A stretch of 64,000 bases of DNA from Melioribacter roseus (GCA_020724265.1 DYHH01000020.1:1-64000), one strand, 5' to 3'; shown: positions 27,344 through 37,073, numbered from the stretch's first letter. Notes: generated by a model not told the origin, from the letters alone. Made by a program: numbers and translations.

Positions 27344-27913
27344 TTATCTATGACAAGCTGCACAATTTTCAGGCCCGACTTTTACTTTTTCTAAATATGG
27401 AAGATGTTGTTCGGGGTTACGATGACATTCGAGGCAATCTCCCATAGTAAATCCTTTTACTTGCTGAACAACATCCATGTTTGCTACATCACCATGACAA
27501 GTTGCACAATCTATACCGTTGTTAACATGTACACTATGATTGAAATAAGCATAATCCGGTACTTTATGAATTCGTTTCCACGGCAATGGTTTTCCGTTTT
27601 CGTAATATTCTGTTAGTCTAATTATTTCTGGTTGATTTTTTCTTGCTACCGAATGGCAGTTCATACAAGTACTAACAGACGGAACTAAGGCATGCCGCCC
27701 TTTTTCAATACCGGTATGACAATATTGACAGTCAATTTCCATAAGTCCGGCATGTAACTGATGAGAAAAAGCAATCGGCTGCTCTGGTGCATAACCAATA
27801 CCATCTCGCTCGGCTCTTGAGACATAAAAGGTAATTACGAAAGTTATTGCTATAACAAAAAGCGTCAATGGAAGGCGAATTTTAAGAGTGTAATCAAGTA
27901 AAGTTTTTTTCAT
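27344..27913 (-). CDS. actA: ACIII subunit ActA, pentaheme cytochrome c
   Basis: First gene of the respiratory operon. After an N-terminal membrane anchor (about 14-34), five CxxCH motifs can be counted (CQYCH, CMNCH, CATCH, CLECH, CAACH), as in ActA of known alternative complex III. The 189-residue protein ends three residues after the last heme motif begins to close. ATG at 27911-27913 follows AGG six bases upstream; the in-frame TTG two codons earlier is less likely. The promoter must lie within 27914-28124. Confidence 0.95.
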   Translation of the reverse strand: MKKTLLDYTLKIRLPLTLFVIAITFVITFYVSRAERDGIGYAPEQPIAFSHQLHAGLMEIDCQYCHTGIEKGRHALVPSVSTCMNCHSVARKNQPEIIRLTEYYENGKPLPWKRIHKVPDYAYFNHSVHVNNGIDCATCHGDVANMDVVQQVKGFTMGDCLECHRNPEQHLPYLEKVKVGPENCAACHR

Positions 27914-28124
27914 CTGCAACCTGTAGTTACGAAGCTTTCCTTAAAAAATATTTTAATTAAAATTCGGTTGGAGAGACATTCTAAAATAAATCAAAACCTA
28001 ATCAAGAAATTATTTTATTTACAATAAAGATAAGATATAAAATCTTATTTATAGTGGCGCAAGATAAAAAATATTACAAAAAAACAAAAGAAATTCTTCT
28101 CAAGAAATGATATTAAATCTTGAA
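27914..28124. other. Non-coding gap holding the ACIII operon promoter
   Basis: AT-rich gap of 211 bases between the stop of the polyprenyl synthase gene and actA. It holds a perfect seven-base inverted repeat (ATAAGAT, five-base spacer, ATCTTAT, 28030-28048) that could be an operator. A weak five-pair hairpin followed by T-rich sequence (about 28085-28113, minus strand) may terminate the upstream operon. On the minus strand near 27990 a TAGGTTTTG with TTG 21 bases upstream resembles a Bacteroidota promoter with one extra T; I rate it weak. Confidence 0.4.
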
Positions 28125-29102
28125 TTAATTTTTTCTGTTAACAACAAAATCAACTAATTCCAAAAGTGAACTTTTGTACGGACTATCCGGGAATACCTTT
28201 AAACTTTCATTAGCGGAGTGAATGAATTGAACTGCTTGTGATTCTGCATATTCAATACCACCGTTATTTAATACAAAATCAATTACTTCGGAAATTCTAC
28301 CCTTCTTGCTTTCACTTTTAATCAATTTAATAATTCTATTAGCTTCTTTCTTTTCAACATTTTTGAGGGAATATATTAAAGGAAGTGTAATTTTTTTCTC
28401 TTTGATATCACCGCCTAAAGGTTTACCGATAATTTTTGATTTCCCTGTATAATCAAGAATGTCATCACGAATCTGAAAAGCTATGCCTAAAGATTCACCG
28501 AAATTTTTTAATGCGGTAATTTTATTAACATCATCGGTTGAACTTCTTGCTCCAATTTCACAGCATGTTGATATCAACGATGCAGTTTTATCCGAAATAA
28601 TTTTGAAATAAGTTTCTTCATCGATATCAAGTTTTCTTGTTTTGCTAATTTGCAGTAATTCCCCTTCAGACATGCGCTTAACAGTATCGGTAACAACCCG
28701 TAGAAAATCAAAATCATTACCATCGACTGCTAGCATAAGTCCGCGGGATAATAAATAATCTCCAATTAAAACGGCAACTTTATTTTTCCAAACAGCATTT
28801 ATAGATGGTATACCGCGTCTTGTTTCGGCAGCATCAACAACATCATCATGAACTAGTGTTGCAGTATGAAGCATTTCAACTAAAACAGCACCACGGTATG
28901 CTCTATCGGATATTTCTCCGCTTAAACCTGCCGAAAGTAATACCAAAACCGGACGTATTTTTTTACCCTTTTGTTTTAAGATATACTTGGTAACTAAATC
29001 GACTAGACCAACTTTGGACTTGAGAGAAATTTTGAATTTATCGTTGAAAAGATCGAGTTCTTTTTCAATCGGCTGGATTATTTCTGAAAGTTTAATCTGC
29101 AA
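28125..29102 (-). CDS. Polyprenyl diphosphate synthase (octaprenyl-type)
   Basis: Makes long-chain trans-prenyl diphosphates, probably the side chain of menaquinone. Both Asp-rich motifs are present: LVHDDVVDAAETRRG (first) and QIRDDILDYTG (second), together with GKKIRP and GDYLLSRG. Two TTG codons are possible starts. I choose 29100-29102 (about 325 residues), because AGAGAAAGG precedes it and it overlaps tatC by only 11 bases; the outer TTG at 29130-29132 has no ribosome site and overlaps by 41. A quinone-chain role fits the neighbouring quinol-oxidising complex. Confidence 0.9.
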   Translation of the reverse strand: MQIKLSEIIQPIEKELDLFNDKFKISLKSKVGLVDLVTKYILKQKGKKIRPVLVLLSAGLSGEISDRAYRGAVLVEMLHTATLVHDDVVDAAETRRGIPSINAVWKNKVAVLIGDYLLSRGLMLAVDGNDFDFLRVVTDTVKRMSEGELLQISKTRKLDIDEETYFKIISDKTASLISTCCEIGARSSTDDVNKITALKNFGESLGIAFQIRDDILDYTGKSKIIGKPLGGDIKEKKITLPLIYSLKNVEKKEANRIIKLIKSESKKGRISEVIDFVLNNGGIEYAESQAVQFIHSANESLKVFPDSPYKSSLLELVDFVVNRKN

Positions 29103-29856
29103 TACCCTTTCTCTGGAATACTTTTGCAACAAAAATACTTATTTCATACAATAATGCCAACGGAACAGCTAACAACACTTGAGCAACAGGGTCTGTTCCG
29201 GGAGTTAAAATAGCAGCAGCAACTAAAATAAGTACAATTGAGTGTCTGCGATATTTCCTCATAAAAGCCGGAGTAATTAAACCCAATCTCGAGAGGAAAA
29301 ACGACATCATTGGAAGTTCAAAAACTAAACCTGCGGCAAGCATAACACTAATTATTATTGAAAAGTATTCATCTATAGCAAAATTATTTTCAATTTGTTC
29401 ACTCCCAAATTGACCGGCAAATGTAAGTGTTAATGGAAGCATAACATAGTATGCAAATACAATTCCGGAGAGGAAACACAAAGTTGAAAAAGATACAACA
29501 GCCGTAACGTATTTTTTCTCATTTTCTTTAAGTGCGGGTGCAATAAATTTCCAGAGTTGATAAAACAAATTGGGAATACTCAAAACAACTCCCGCTATCA
29601 AAGCAACTTGAAAATAGAGAAATAGCTGTCCGAAAGGTCTGAGATTTTGAAGTTTGATTCTTGCTGATTGAGCAGGCAAAAGAAGTATATGATCAATTAA
29701 AAAATCAATAAAAATCCAGGCAATTATAGTACCGATAACAATACCAATCAACGAGTAAAGAATTCTCCACCGCAACTCTTCGAGATGTTCTAAAAATGAC
29801 ATCTCAACTTCTTTAGAGCTATCATTCTCGGTGTTATTAGTTTCTTCGGAACTCAC
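29092..29856 (-). CDS. tatC: Sec-independent protein translocase TatC
   Basis: Six-helix membrane receptor for twin-arginine signal peptides. The FLEHLEELR motif (about 21-29) is the family's hallmark and binds the signal peptide. The 254 residues contain an acidic N-terminal lead of about 20 residues. The start is GTG 29854-29856; a later ATG just before FLEHLEELR is possible. It directly follows glyA. It would export ActB and perhaps the small Tat-like peptide encoded in the next operon. tatA is not in the window. Confidence 0.95.
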   Translation of the reverse strand: MSSEETNNTENDSSKEVEMSFLEHLEELRWRILYSLIGIVIGTIIAWIFIDFLIDHILLLPAQSARIKLQNLRPFGQLFLYFQVALIAGVVLSIPNLFYQLWKFIAPALKENEKKYVTAVVSFSTLCFLSGIVFAYYVMLPLTLTFAGQFGSEQIENNFAIDEYFSIIISVMLAAGLVFELPMMSFFLSRLGLITPAFMRKYRRHSIVLILVAAAILTPGTDPVAQVLLAVPLALLYEISIFVAKVFQRKGIAD

Positions 29857-29862
29857 AATGAA

Positions 29863-31164
29863 CTACTTATTTTTTAACTCTGGATATAGAGGAAATTTAG
29901 CGCATAAGGCATTCACTTCCTCTTTAATTTTCTTTAGTTCGTCTTCGTTTTCAAAATTGATAATAGACCTGTTAATCATATCAGCTATCTGATCCATTTC
30001 AGGTTCTTTCATTCCTCTAGTTGTAACAGCTGCAGTACCAATTCTAATACCGCTGGTAACAAAAGGACTTTTTTTGTCAAACGGGATCATATTTTTATTG
30101 ACTGTTATTCCGGCAGCACCAAGAGCATTTTCAGCTTTTTTACCACTAATTTCTTTGTTAGTTAAATCAACCAGCATAAGATGATTATCAGTTCCATCAG
30201 ATATTATTTTGAAATCGTTTGACATCATTTTTTCAGATAATCTTTTTGCATTCTTAATTACTTGCTCTGCATAAGTTTTAAAATCATCACTTAATGCCTC
30301 TTTGAATGCAACTGCCTTTGCCATTATAACATGCATTAAAGGACCACCTTGAATACCGGGCATAACTTGAGAATCAAATATTTCAGACATCATTTTTGTT
30401 CTATCGCCTTTTGGTGTTTTGATGCCCATTGGATTTTCTTTGTCTTTACCTATTAAAATTACACCGCCTCTTGGACCGCGAAGTGTTTTGTGAGTGGTAG
30501 AGGTTACAACATCACAATGTTCAATAGGATTATTGAGCAAACCTTTTGCAATTAAACCGGCAGGATGTGCCATGTCACATAACAAAAAAGCACCTACTTT
30601 ATCTGCAATTTGCCTGAATGACTTGTAATCCCATTCTCTTGAATAAGCACTTGCTCCTGCTATTATAAGCTTAGGTTTTTCTTTGACTGCAAGTTCTTCA
30701 ATTATATTATAATCCAATACTTGAGTCTTTTCGTTTAGTGTATAACCGACAGCATTATAAAGTTGTCCTGAAAAATTTACAAAAGACCCATGAGTAAGAT
30801 GACCTCCGTGGTCAAGACTTAAACCGAGAACTTTATCTCCCGGGTTCAGCAAAGCCATATAAACTGCCATATTAGCTTGAGAACCGCTATGTGGTTGAAC
30901 ATTTACATACTCAGCATTGAAAAGTTGTTTTAATCTATCGCGTGCTAAATCTTCCGCCATATCAACATATTCACAACCACCATAATATCTTTTACCAGGG
31001 TAACCTTCGGCATATTTATTTGTAAGAATAGAGCCTGCAGCTGCTAAAACCGGTAAAGAAACAAAATTTTCCGAAGCAATTAATTCTAAATGGTCTTCTT
31101 GCCTATTGAGTTCCAGATTAACTACTTCAAATATTTCAGGATCCGCTTTGAGATATTCAATCAT
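29863..31164 (-). CDS. glyA: Serine hydroxymethyltransferase
   Basis: PLP enzyme that interconverts serine and glycine with tetrahydrofolate, supplying one-carbon units. The 433-residue protein has the PLP-lysine motif [13 protein letters not shown] near residue 225-237, the QPHSGSQAN stretch near 90-98 and the YYGGCEYVD motif. Start ATG. It lies between the TPR gene and tatC with short gaps. Confidence 0.97.
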   Translation of the reverse strand: MIEYLKADPEIFEVVNLELNRQEDHLELIASENFVSLPVLAAAGSILTNKYAEGYPGKRYYGGCEYVDMAEDLARDRLKQLFNAEYVNVQPHSGSQANMAVYMALLNPGDKVLGLSLDHGGHLTHGSFVNFSGQLYNAVGYTLNEKTQVLDYNIIEELAVKEKPKLIIAGASAYSREWDYKSFRQIADKVGAFLLCDMAHPAGLIAKGLLNNPIEHCDVVTSTTHKTLRGPRGGVILIGKDKENPMGIKTPKGDRTKMMSEIFDSQVMPGIQGGPLMHVIMAKAVAFKEALSDDFKTYAEQVIKNAKRLSEKMMSNDFKIISDGTDNHLMLVDLTNKEISGKKAENALGAAGITVNKNMIPFDKKSPFVTSGIRIGTAAVTTRGMKEPEMDQIADMINRSIINFENEDELKKIKEEVNALCAKFPLYPELKNK

Positions 31165-31179
31165 AATTTTTAACCAATT

Positions 31180-32418
31180 TTATGGAACAACCACAGATTT
31201 ATTTATCCAATCGTAACATTTTCCTTCAATTTGAATTGTTTCACCCGATTTAATTTTTCTAAAGAAATAGTCTTCTTGTGATGGTACAGAATTAGCAAGA
31301 GCAGAAACTCTTTCACGAGCAGTGGAACTAAAATTCCCGCCCATTGCTGCTGCTTTTCTATATGTTTGAACAGCTAACAAGTATACTAATTTGTCCATAA
31401 ATTCAAATCCACAACTACGCGCTGCTTGTTCATAAAGAGTTCCCTCTATATAAACAGGATAATCCCAACTGGGGTTTATTGACATAGCTCTTAGTAGAAA
31501 TGATCTGGATGCAGCTAACTGACCTTGATTTTTATACATAACAGCAAGGTTTACATAGTGTTCGGCATTATCCGGTTGTAGTTCAATCAATTTTTTGTAT
31601 GCCTCAATTGATTTGGCTGTATTTTCTAATCTTTGGTAAGCCGTAGCTAATTGATTCCAATAATTAATTACATCAGGACTTTGTTGAACTAGAAATTCCA
31701 ATCCTTCAATAGCTTTCTCAAAACTTTGATTTCTCATTGCAGTACTAGCAAATTTCCAGGCTTTTTCCATATTATCTTTGTCTAATTGCCAAGCTTTGTA
31801 AGTAATTTCTACTAATTCATCCATATCTTCGGCTAAATTTTCAATTCTCGAAATCCAAGTTGGATTAGAAGGATCAGCTTCAGACAGTTTAGAATACAAA
31901 TCGAGTGCTTTAAGTTTATATCCGTTGCCATCTGTGGATAATCTGGCGTATAAAATTCCCAATCTATCTTGATAAAATGTATCCAAATTGGGATCAGCCA
32001 TTAGAGCTTCTTCATATGCAGAAATTGCTTCTTCAGTGGGTCTATCAGTCCAGTTTTCAATAACAAATGCTTTTCTTGCTAAGAAATATGATTTTTTATC
32101 TGCTTCAAACTGTACAGCCCTTTCGTATAAAAACAATGTAGTATCTGCAATTTGTAATTTTTCTTCATCTGTTGTAGCAATACTATCATGCATAAAAAAT
32201 AAAGCTTCTTCCATTCGAGTAAAGATTTTATATCTAACAAATGGCTCAGGATTTTCATGAATTACATTCCACCCATGAGGAAGAGCACTTGTGAAATCAT
32301 TGTTTTTATGATATTCAAAAAACAAGCTGAATTCAGCCATTAATTCTTGACTTTGAGCAAATGAGTTTAATGCAGTTAAAGTCAAGAAAATTACAAGTAT
32401 GTTTTTTAATTTTTTCAA
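31180..32418 (-). CDS. Exported TPR-repeat protein
   Basis: A signal peptide (1-21, ending SFAQS) is followed by several tetratricopeptide-like helix pairs, clearest at about residues 225-330 (for example YWNQLATAYQRLENTAKSIE and HYVNLAVMYKNQGQ). The protein ends after a short domain with GETIQIEGKCYDWI. 412 residues. Start TTG with AGGGGAAA upstream. It lies immediately downstream of an outer-membrane protein and a lipoprotein, suggesting a common envelope function, but the role is unknown. Confidence 0.85.
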   Translation of the reverse strand: MKKLKNILVIFLTLTALNSFAQSQELMAEFSLFFEYHKNNDFTSALPHGWNVIHENPEPFVRYKIFTRMEEALFFMHDSIATTDEEKLQIADTTLFLYERAVQFEADKKSYFLARKAFVIENWTDRPTEEAISAYEEALMADPNLDTFYQDRLGILYARLSTDGNGYKLKALDLYSKLSEADPSNPTWISRIENLAEDMDELVEITYKAWQLDKDNMEKAWKFASTAMRNQSFEKAIEGLEFLVQQSPDVINYWNQLATAYQRLENTAKSIEAYKKLIELQPDNAEHYVNLAVMYKNQGQLAASRSFLLRAMSINPSWDYPVYIEGTLYEQAARSCGFEFMDKLVYLLAVQTYRKAAAMGGNFSSTARERVSALANSVPSQEDYFFRKIKSGETIQIEGKCYDWINKSVVVP

Positions 32419-32435
32419 TTTTGTTTCCCCTATTT

Positions 32436-33683
32436 TTATCTTTCCGGTCTAATAAACCAAAGATCTCCAAAATTAATTGTGATAAATGCAGCAAAAATAT
32501 TTTCTTTTATTAAGTTATTTTCTGTTGTTCCTTTAATACCATATTTAAATCCGAAATCAATTGAGTTATCAAAACCAATAGGGTATGAAAACCCGGCATA
32601 AGCAGCAACTTCATCTACACCTTTTCCATTAACAATGTATTGAGACTGTTCATAACTTAAACCCGCTCTCCAAATCATCTGCTCCCATGTACTACTAAAT
32701 CTACCAGAACCGTGCCTAAATTCAAAACCCAACGAATAACGTTGTAAATCTCTTAAAAATGGGCTAAGGTTTCCATCTTCAGTAAATTCGGAGAAATTTT
32801 GGTTCACAAAATCAAACATAAATGTATATTTTTCTTTCCATTGAAGTGATAAACCGACTCCGAGTCTAGAGGGTATTTCCCTATTAAAAGCCGAATTACT
32901 ATATTCTTCAAAACCACGAGAATTTCTAAATGCGGCAATAGAATCCGACTTTATTTTATTGGTAATATGATATGTGGCACCAATTCTTATTTCAGAAAGA
33001 GATTCGAGATCAGTATATTTTGAAAAATCCGGAGATAAGATTCCAAAAGTGAAACCAATTCCATGATTTTTCAGACTTAATGAATATTCTGAATTTGTAA
33101 AGTTTATTTGATCTTCAAATTCCAACCGCGATAAATAATCTGTTTTACCTGAAAAATATTCAAGAGTAGTACCAATCGAAAGATCGAAGGGCAACGTGTA
33201 TGATAAGCCTAAAAATGCTTTTGATAATCCACCACTTCCTGTATAATCAGTTTTATAGTTTCCCAAATCCGGTGAACTTTGTTCATATGCAACATTGTAA
33301 TTAATGTTACTATATGGTAAAAGACCTCCGACAAGAGTAATACCGTAATCATTAGAAATCGGGATTGCAACCATCATTCCGCTAAAATCGGTTTCGGTAT
33401 AAAAAGCGGATTGAGAATTATCCGAAAGATCATAACCTTTGAAATTTACACCGGTGGATAATCTTGTCAATTCAATTTTACTCCAAGCTGCTGGATTTAG
33501 TGTGCCTATATAATCATGTTTACCATGAGCAATTCCGGTTCCGCCTAATCCCATTTCTCTTGCCGAATTGTAAAGCAGAATATCACCAATTCCAAAACGG
33601 GTATAAATTGAACCTCCGGATGCAAGAACAAGTGAACTTAGAAGAAGCAACGATATAATAATTTTATTTTTCATTTTTCTCAT
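32436..33683 (-). CDS. Outer-membrane beta-barrel protein
   Basis: Signal peptide of about 23 residues, then a GGSIYTRFGIGD start followed by a NPA-x-W motif (about 73-76). That layout resembles FadL/PorV-like Bacteroidota barrels. Alternating hydrophobic and aromatic strands run to the end (415 residues). Ligand unknown. It overlaps the preceding lipoprotein stop by four bases (ATGA), which supports this start, although an ATG three codons later is possible. It is not clearly one of the type IX secretion proteins. Confidence 0.8.
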   Translation of the reverse strand: MRKMKNKIIISLLLLSSLVLASGGSIYTRFGIGDILLYNSAREMGLGGTGIAHGKHDYIGTLNPAAWSKIELTRLSTGVNFKGYDLSDNSQSAFYTETDFSGMMVAIPISNDYGITLVGGLLPYSNINYNVAYEQSSPDLGNYKTDYTGSGGLSKAFLGLSYTLPFDLSIGTTLEYFSGKTDYLSRLEFEDQINFTNSEYSLSLKNHGIGFTFGILSPDFSKYTDLESLSEIRIGATYHITNKIKSDSIAAFRNSRGFEEYSNSAFNREIPSRLGVGLSLQWKEKYTFMFDFVNQNFSEFTEDGNLSPFLRDLQRYSLGFEFRHGSGRFSSTWEQMIWRAGLSYEQSQYIVNGKGVDEVAAYAGFSYPIGFDNSIDFGFKYGIKGTTENNLIKENIFAAFITINFGDLWFIRPER

Positions 33684-34861
33684 TTCAATACGTTGTAGTA
33701 AATGACTAGTTTAGGTCTTAAAGATGGGTTGCTATATTTGCTTCCATAAAGAACATACTTATCTAATGCCTCAATTTCGTTGCTTAAAATCAAACGCATC
33801 CCTTGATTTTCCGTCCCTTTATTAATTACTTGAATGGGTTGAGTAATTTCACCTTTAAATTGCTTTCCATCAAAACGTAGACGCGAACTTCTCAAATTTG
33901 AAACCACTGAAAAATCCGAGCTATCAGCAAAAAGTTGAATTCTTAGTGAATCTGCTGCAGGCGAACCAATTACTGAGTTAAGAGTATCTAATTGAAGAGT
34001 CAGTTCAGCTCTATTGATATTAACATTTTGAGGTAGTTTTGAAAGGTCAAAAAATAACTTTCCTCTTTGACCTAAACCGGCTATTAACTGAATTCTATCG
34101 TCATCAATCGCAGGTGGAGTACCTTCTGGAACGTGTACATCGAATACTAATGTTGCAACCACAGTATCCATCTTGCTATTTTCGTTTTCAACTACAAATC
34201 TTATTAACGGTGAATTTTCAAATTGGATAAAGGGAAAAGCTCTAAATCCATAAATCAGATTTGTACCGGGTGAAGGGAAAAAAACCATACCGTAATTTTC
34301 GGCAAGTGAATCCCCGGCTAATGCGTTCATCCACTCTAAAGCAATTTCCGAATGAACATTGAATTTAATAAGCGTATCGGAAATTTCTTTTTGATCTGTT
34401 AACTCATTCGGCTCATAGGAAAGAAGTGTCAAAGAGTCTGCATTGAATTTAGCAGAACCCCAATCCGAAGTTATTTTATGAACTGAAAAATCAAATTGTT
34501 GAGTTAAGTCACCAATTCTATAATTTGGTCTTAATTCAACCTCAGAACTGTGTACGGTAAGAGATTTATTCAATAGCGAAGTTCGAACGGAATCCGGAAG
34601 AATAATCCCAAACCGAAGTAGCATTGTCGATTTAACATAGTTCAGATTACCCAGAAGTATTCTGCTGGAAGCTCCAAGACTTAAAGAGTCTACAAGATAT
34701 GAACTTGAGTGTTGTGCTAATGAATCTTCAGTACTACTAAGAATAATAATTTCTAATTCATTACCAATAAAATCCTTGCCCAAAGAAGTAGGATCATCTT
34801 GACAAGAAATAAAAATAGAAGTAACTATTAGAATAATCGAGGAAAGTTTTACAAGCCGCAA
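33680..34861 (-). CDS. DUF4270-like lipoprotein
   Basis: A 393-residue secreted lipoprotein: hydrophobic N-terminus ending in the lipobox IFISC, then DDPTSLGKDFIG, the typical beginning of DUF4270 proteins of Bacteroidota, and mostly beta-strand sequence ending LRPKLVIYY. In several Bacteroidota this family lies beside glgA, as it does here two genes away (recalled, not searched). I start at TTG 34859-34861, with AAAGGTGA close upstream; the longer open frame would overlap gmhB by 41 bases. Function unknown, outer-membrane or surface location inferred. Confidence 0.68.
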   Translation of the reverse strand: MRLVKLSSIILIVTSIFISCQDDPTSLGKDFIGNELEIIILSSTEDSLAQHSSSYLVDSLSLGASSRILLGNLNYVKSTMLLRFGIILPDSVRTSLLNKSLTVHSSEVELRPNYRIGDLTQQFDFSVHKITSDWGSAKFNADSLTLLSYEPNELTDQKEISDTLIKFNVHSEIALEWMNALAGDSLAENYGMVFFPSPGTNLIYGFRAFPFIQFENSPLIRFVVENENSKMDTVVATLVFDVHVPEGTPPAIDDDRIQLIAGLGQRGKLFFDLSKLPQNVNINRAELTLQLDTLNSVIGSPAADSLRIQLFADSSDFSVVSNLRSSRLRFDGKQFKGEITQPIQVINKGTENQGMRLILSNEIEALDKYVLYGSKYSNPSLRPKLVIYYNVLK

Positions 34862-34865
34862 AAAA

Positions 34866-35438
34866 TCACCTTTTATTAAAATCCTGCTTAATAAAATTAA
34901 CTGCATTCAAAAAATTATCAGTCGTAAAATTCGGAGTTTTTCCTTCTTTTTTCAAGATATTTATTTCGTCTGTAGTTAATTGTGAATTAATTAATATTGA
35001 TTTAACACCTGCATTAAATCCACAAAGAATATCAGTTGCCTTATCTCCAACCATGTATGATTTTGAAAGATCAATTTTATTTTCTGCAGCAGCTTTATTA
35101 ATCATATAAGGTGAAGGTTTCCTACACTTAGCTTCTTGGTCATTATTGTACAAAGGATGATAAGGACAATAATAGAATACATCTATACCGGCATTTTGTT
35201 CCGAAAGTAATTCATTAATTTTTTTATTTACAGATTCAACTTGTTGTAAGGTAATTAATCCCTTTGCTACACCGGCTTGATTTGAGATCACAATAATTTT
35301 AAATTCATATTTTGATTTTAATTCCGAAATGCCTTCAGCAACACCGGGTAGTAGCTTAACCAAATTCGGATCACCCAAATAACCCGGGTCTTCATTGATT
35401 GTTCCATCTCTGTCTAAAAATACAGCGAAAGACGACAT
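34866..35438 (-). CDS. gmhB: D-glycero-D-manno-heptose 1,7-bisphosphate 7-phosphatase (HAD family)
   Basis: HAD hydrolase acting in ADP-heptose synthesis for the lipopolysaccharide core. Visible motifs: catalytic FLDRDGTIN near the start, SNQAG motif, a Cys/His zinc-type region (YYCPYHP ... CRKPSP) and the MVGDKATDI acidic motif. About 190 residues, standard for GmhB. ATG at 35436-35438 lies one base after the glgA stop; the TTG four codons upstream overlaps glgA. The other heptose genes are not in the window. The histidinol-phosphatase branch of the same fold is a less likely alternative. Confidence 0.87.
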   Translation of the reverse strand: MSSFAVFLDRDGTINEDPGYLGDPNLVKLLPGVAEGISELKSKYEFKIIVISNQAGVAKGLITLQQVESVNKKINELLSEQNAGIDVFYYCPYHPLYNNDQEAKCRKPSPYMINKAAAENKIDLSKSYMVGDKATDILCGFNAGVKSILINSQLTTDEINILKKEGKTPNFTTDNFLNAVNFIKQDFNKR

Positions 35439-35439
35439 T

Positions 35440-36933
35440 TTAACTGACAATATCCTTGTAAAGATTCACATAATTTTTGGCAGAATTCAACCATGTAAAG
35501 TTTTGTTTCATACCCTCTTTCATAATTTTCTGCCAATCAGCTTTATTTTTTGAGTAAATTTTTATTGCTCGTTTAATTTCTTTAAGCATCTCTTTGTGAT
35601 CATATTTCTTGAACACAAAACCTGTTCCGGTTTTTGTTTTCTCATTATAATTTTCTACGGTATCTGCCAAACCGCCGGTTTCATGAACAACAGGTACAGT
35701 GCCATAAATTAAACTGTACATTTGATTCAAACCGCAAGGTTCTGTTTTAGAGGGCATTAAAAACATATCCGAACCGGCTTCGATTAAATGTGCTAACTCG
35801 TCGTCAAACCCAAGATAACAAGAAAACTTCTTGCTGTACTTAGTTATTTGCGAATCAAAAAATTTATGATATTTCTTTTCACCTGTTCCAAGAATAATCA
35901 AGTGAATATTTAGTTTCATCAATTCCGAAAAAGCATCTTTAACTAAATCAAAACCCTTTGGATCCGATAACCGTCCAATCATTCCAATAATCGGTTTATT
36001 CTCATCAAAATCAAACCCAAATTTTTCTGCGAGAGCTTTTTTATTATCGAGTTTGTTTTCTAAATTTTTAATAGAATATTTTTTTGCAATATGCTTATCT
36101 TTTTCCGGATTCCAAATTGATGAATCAATTCCGTTAATAATACCGGCAATATCTTTTTGTCTTTTACAAAGCAAGGTTTGCAGACTACCGCTTATTTCTT
36201 TGTCTTTGCATAATTCTTTGGCATATGTCTCACTAACAGTATTAATATGATCAGCAAAAGTTAACGCAGTTTTCATAAAATTGACTTTACCATCATGAAT
36301 TACACCTTTAGTGTTATTTAATTCTTCAGGTAACCCGGTTTTCGAAAAAGAACTCTTTGGAAACTCTCCTTGGAATGATAAATTATGAATGGTAAACAGA
36401 GTTTTTACAGATTTGAATGTTTCATCATCTTTAAATAAAGTTTTTTGATAAGCCGGGATCAGACCACACTGCCAATCATTGCAATGAATTATATCGGGTA
36501 CCCATCCAAGTTTACTAATTAATTCAAAAACTGATTTTGCTAATAGAATAAATCTTTCATCATTATCATCAAAATCATTGCCTGTTAATGGGTTGATATA
36601 CAGACTTGGTCTATTTCCAAAATATTCTTCGTTATCCAAAAAATAAATTTGAACTCGGACTTTTTGCCCGACTAAAAAAGAGGATCTCAACGAAAAGACT
36701 ACATCTTTTTCGCCAATTTTTGTAGTTAAGTCTTTTAATCGAACAACTTCATGTATTTTATATTTTCTTTCATCGATTGCGCCATATTTTGGAACAACAA
36801 TTCTGACCTGGTGTCCCAATTCTTGAAGTTTTTGAGGAAGCGCAGAAGATACATCTGCAAGACCGCCGGTTTTAATAAAAGGAACAACTTCTGAAGTAAC
36901 AAATAGAATTTTTAACTTTTTTGAAGATGCCAT
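35440..36933 (-). CDS. glgA: Glycogen synthase (ADP-glucose)
   Basis: Bacterial-type GT5 glycogen synthase elongating alpha-1,4-glucan from ADP-glucose. The ADP-glucose-binding KTGGLADV motif (21-28), the HCNDWQCGLIPAY segment and the C-terminal TEPCGLNQMYSLIYG motif are all seen. 497 residues. ATG 36931-36933 has GAGG nine bases upstream and gives a normal N-terminus; the frame's first ATG at 36948 lies within a few bases of the predicted transcription start. First gene of an eight-gene run that ends with the polyprenyl synthase. Confidence 0.94.
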   Translation of the reverse strand: MASSKKLKILFVTSEVVPFIKTGGLADVSSALPQKLQELGHQVRIVVPKYGAIDERKYKIHEVVRLKDLTTKIGEKDVVFSLRSSFLVGQKVRVQIYFLDNEEYFGNRPSLYINPLTGNDFDDNDERFILLAKSVFELISKLGWVPDIIHCNDWQCGLIPAYQKTLFKDDETFKSVKTLFTIHNLSFQGEFPKSSFSKTGLPEELNNTKGVIHDGKVNFMKTALTFADHINTVSETYAKELCKDKEISGSLQTLLCKRQKDIAGIINGIDSSIWNPEKDKHIAKKYSIKNLENKLDNKKALAEKFGFDFDENKPIIGMIGRLSDPKGFDLVKDAFSELMKLNIHLIILGTGEKKYHKFFDSQITKYSKKFSCYLGFDDELAHLIEAGSDMFLMPSKTEPCGLNQMYSLIYGTVPVVHETGGLADTVENYNEKTKTGTGFVFKKYDHKEMLKEIKRAIKIYSKNKADWQKIMKEGMKQNFTWLNSAKNYVNLYKDIVS

Positions 36934-36960
36934 TGCGGGATGCCTCATATTTTTAGCCTA

Positions 36961-36992
36961 CAAAAATACAAAATTATTGACTTATTGACAAA
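36961..36992 (-). promoter_or_regulatory. Bacteroidota-type promoter for glgA
   Basis: On the minus strand TTTG (36989-36992), a 20-base spacer and TATTTTTG (36961-36968) match the -33 TTTG / -7 TAnnTTTG consensus exactly. Transcription would begin near 36954, about 20 bases before the chosen glgA ATG. A second perfect -7 box, TAATTTTG, lies within the spacer. The hutI promoter on the other strand of this 140-base gap is not obvious. Confidence 0.6.
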
Positions 36993-37073
36993 AATGTAGG
37001 ATATTGAAGTTTTTTCGTTATGTTGACTTACCGTAAACACCTTCATTAAAATAAATGAGAATCTGAGTGTAAA

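Noticed and set aside
28030-28048. ATAAGAT inverted repeat as a strong terminator of the prenyl synthase gene
   Set aside because: AT-only weak stem and no T-run follows it on the minus strand; better noted as a possible operator.
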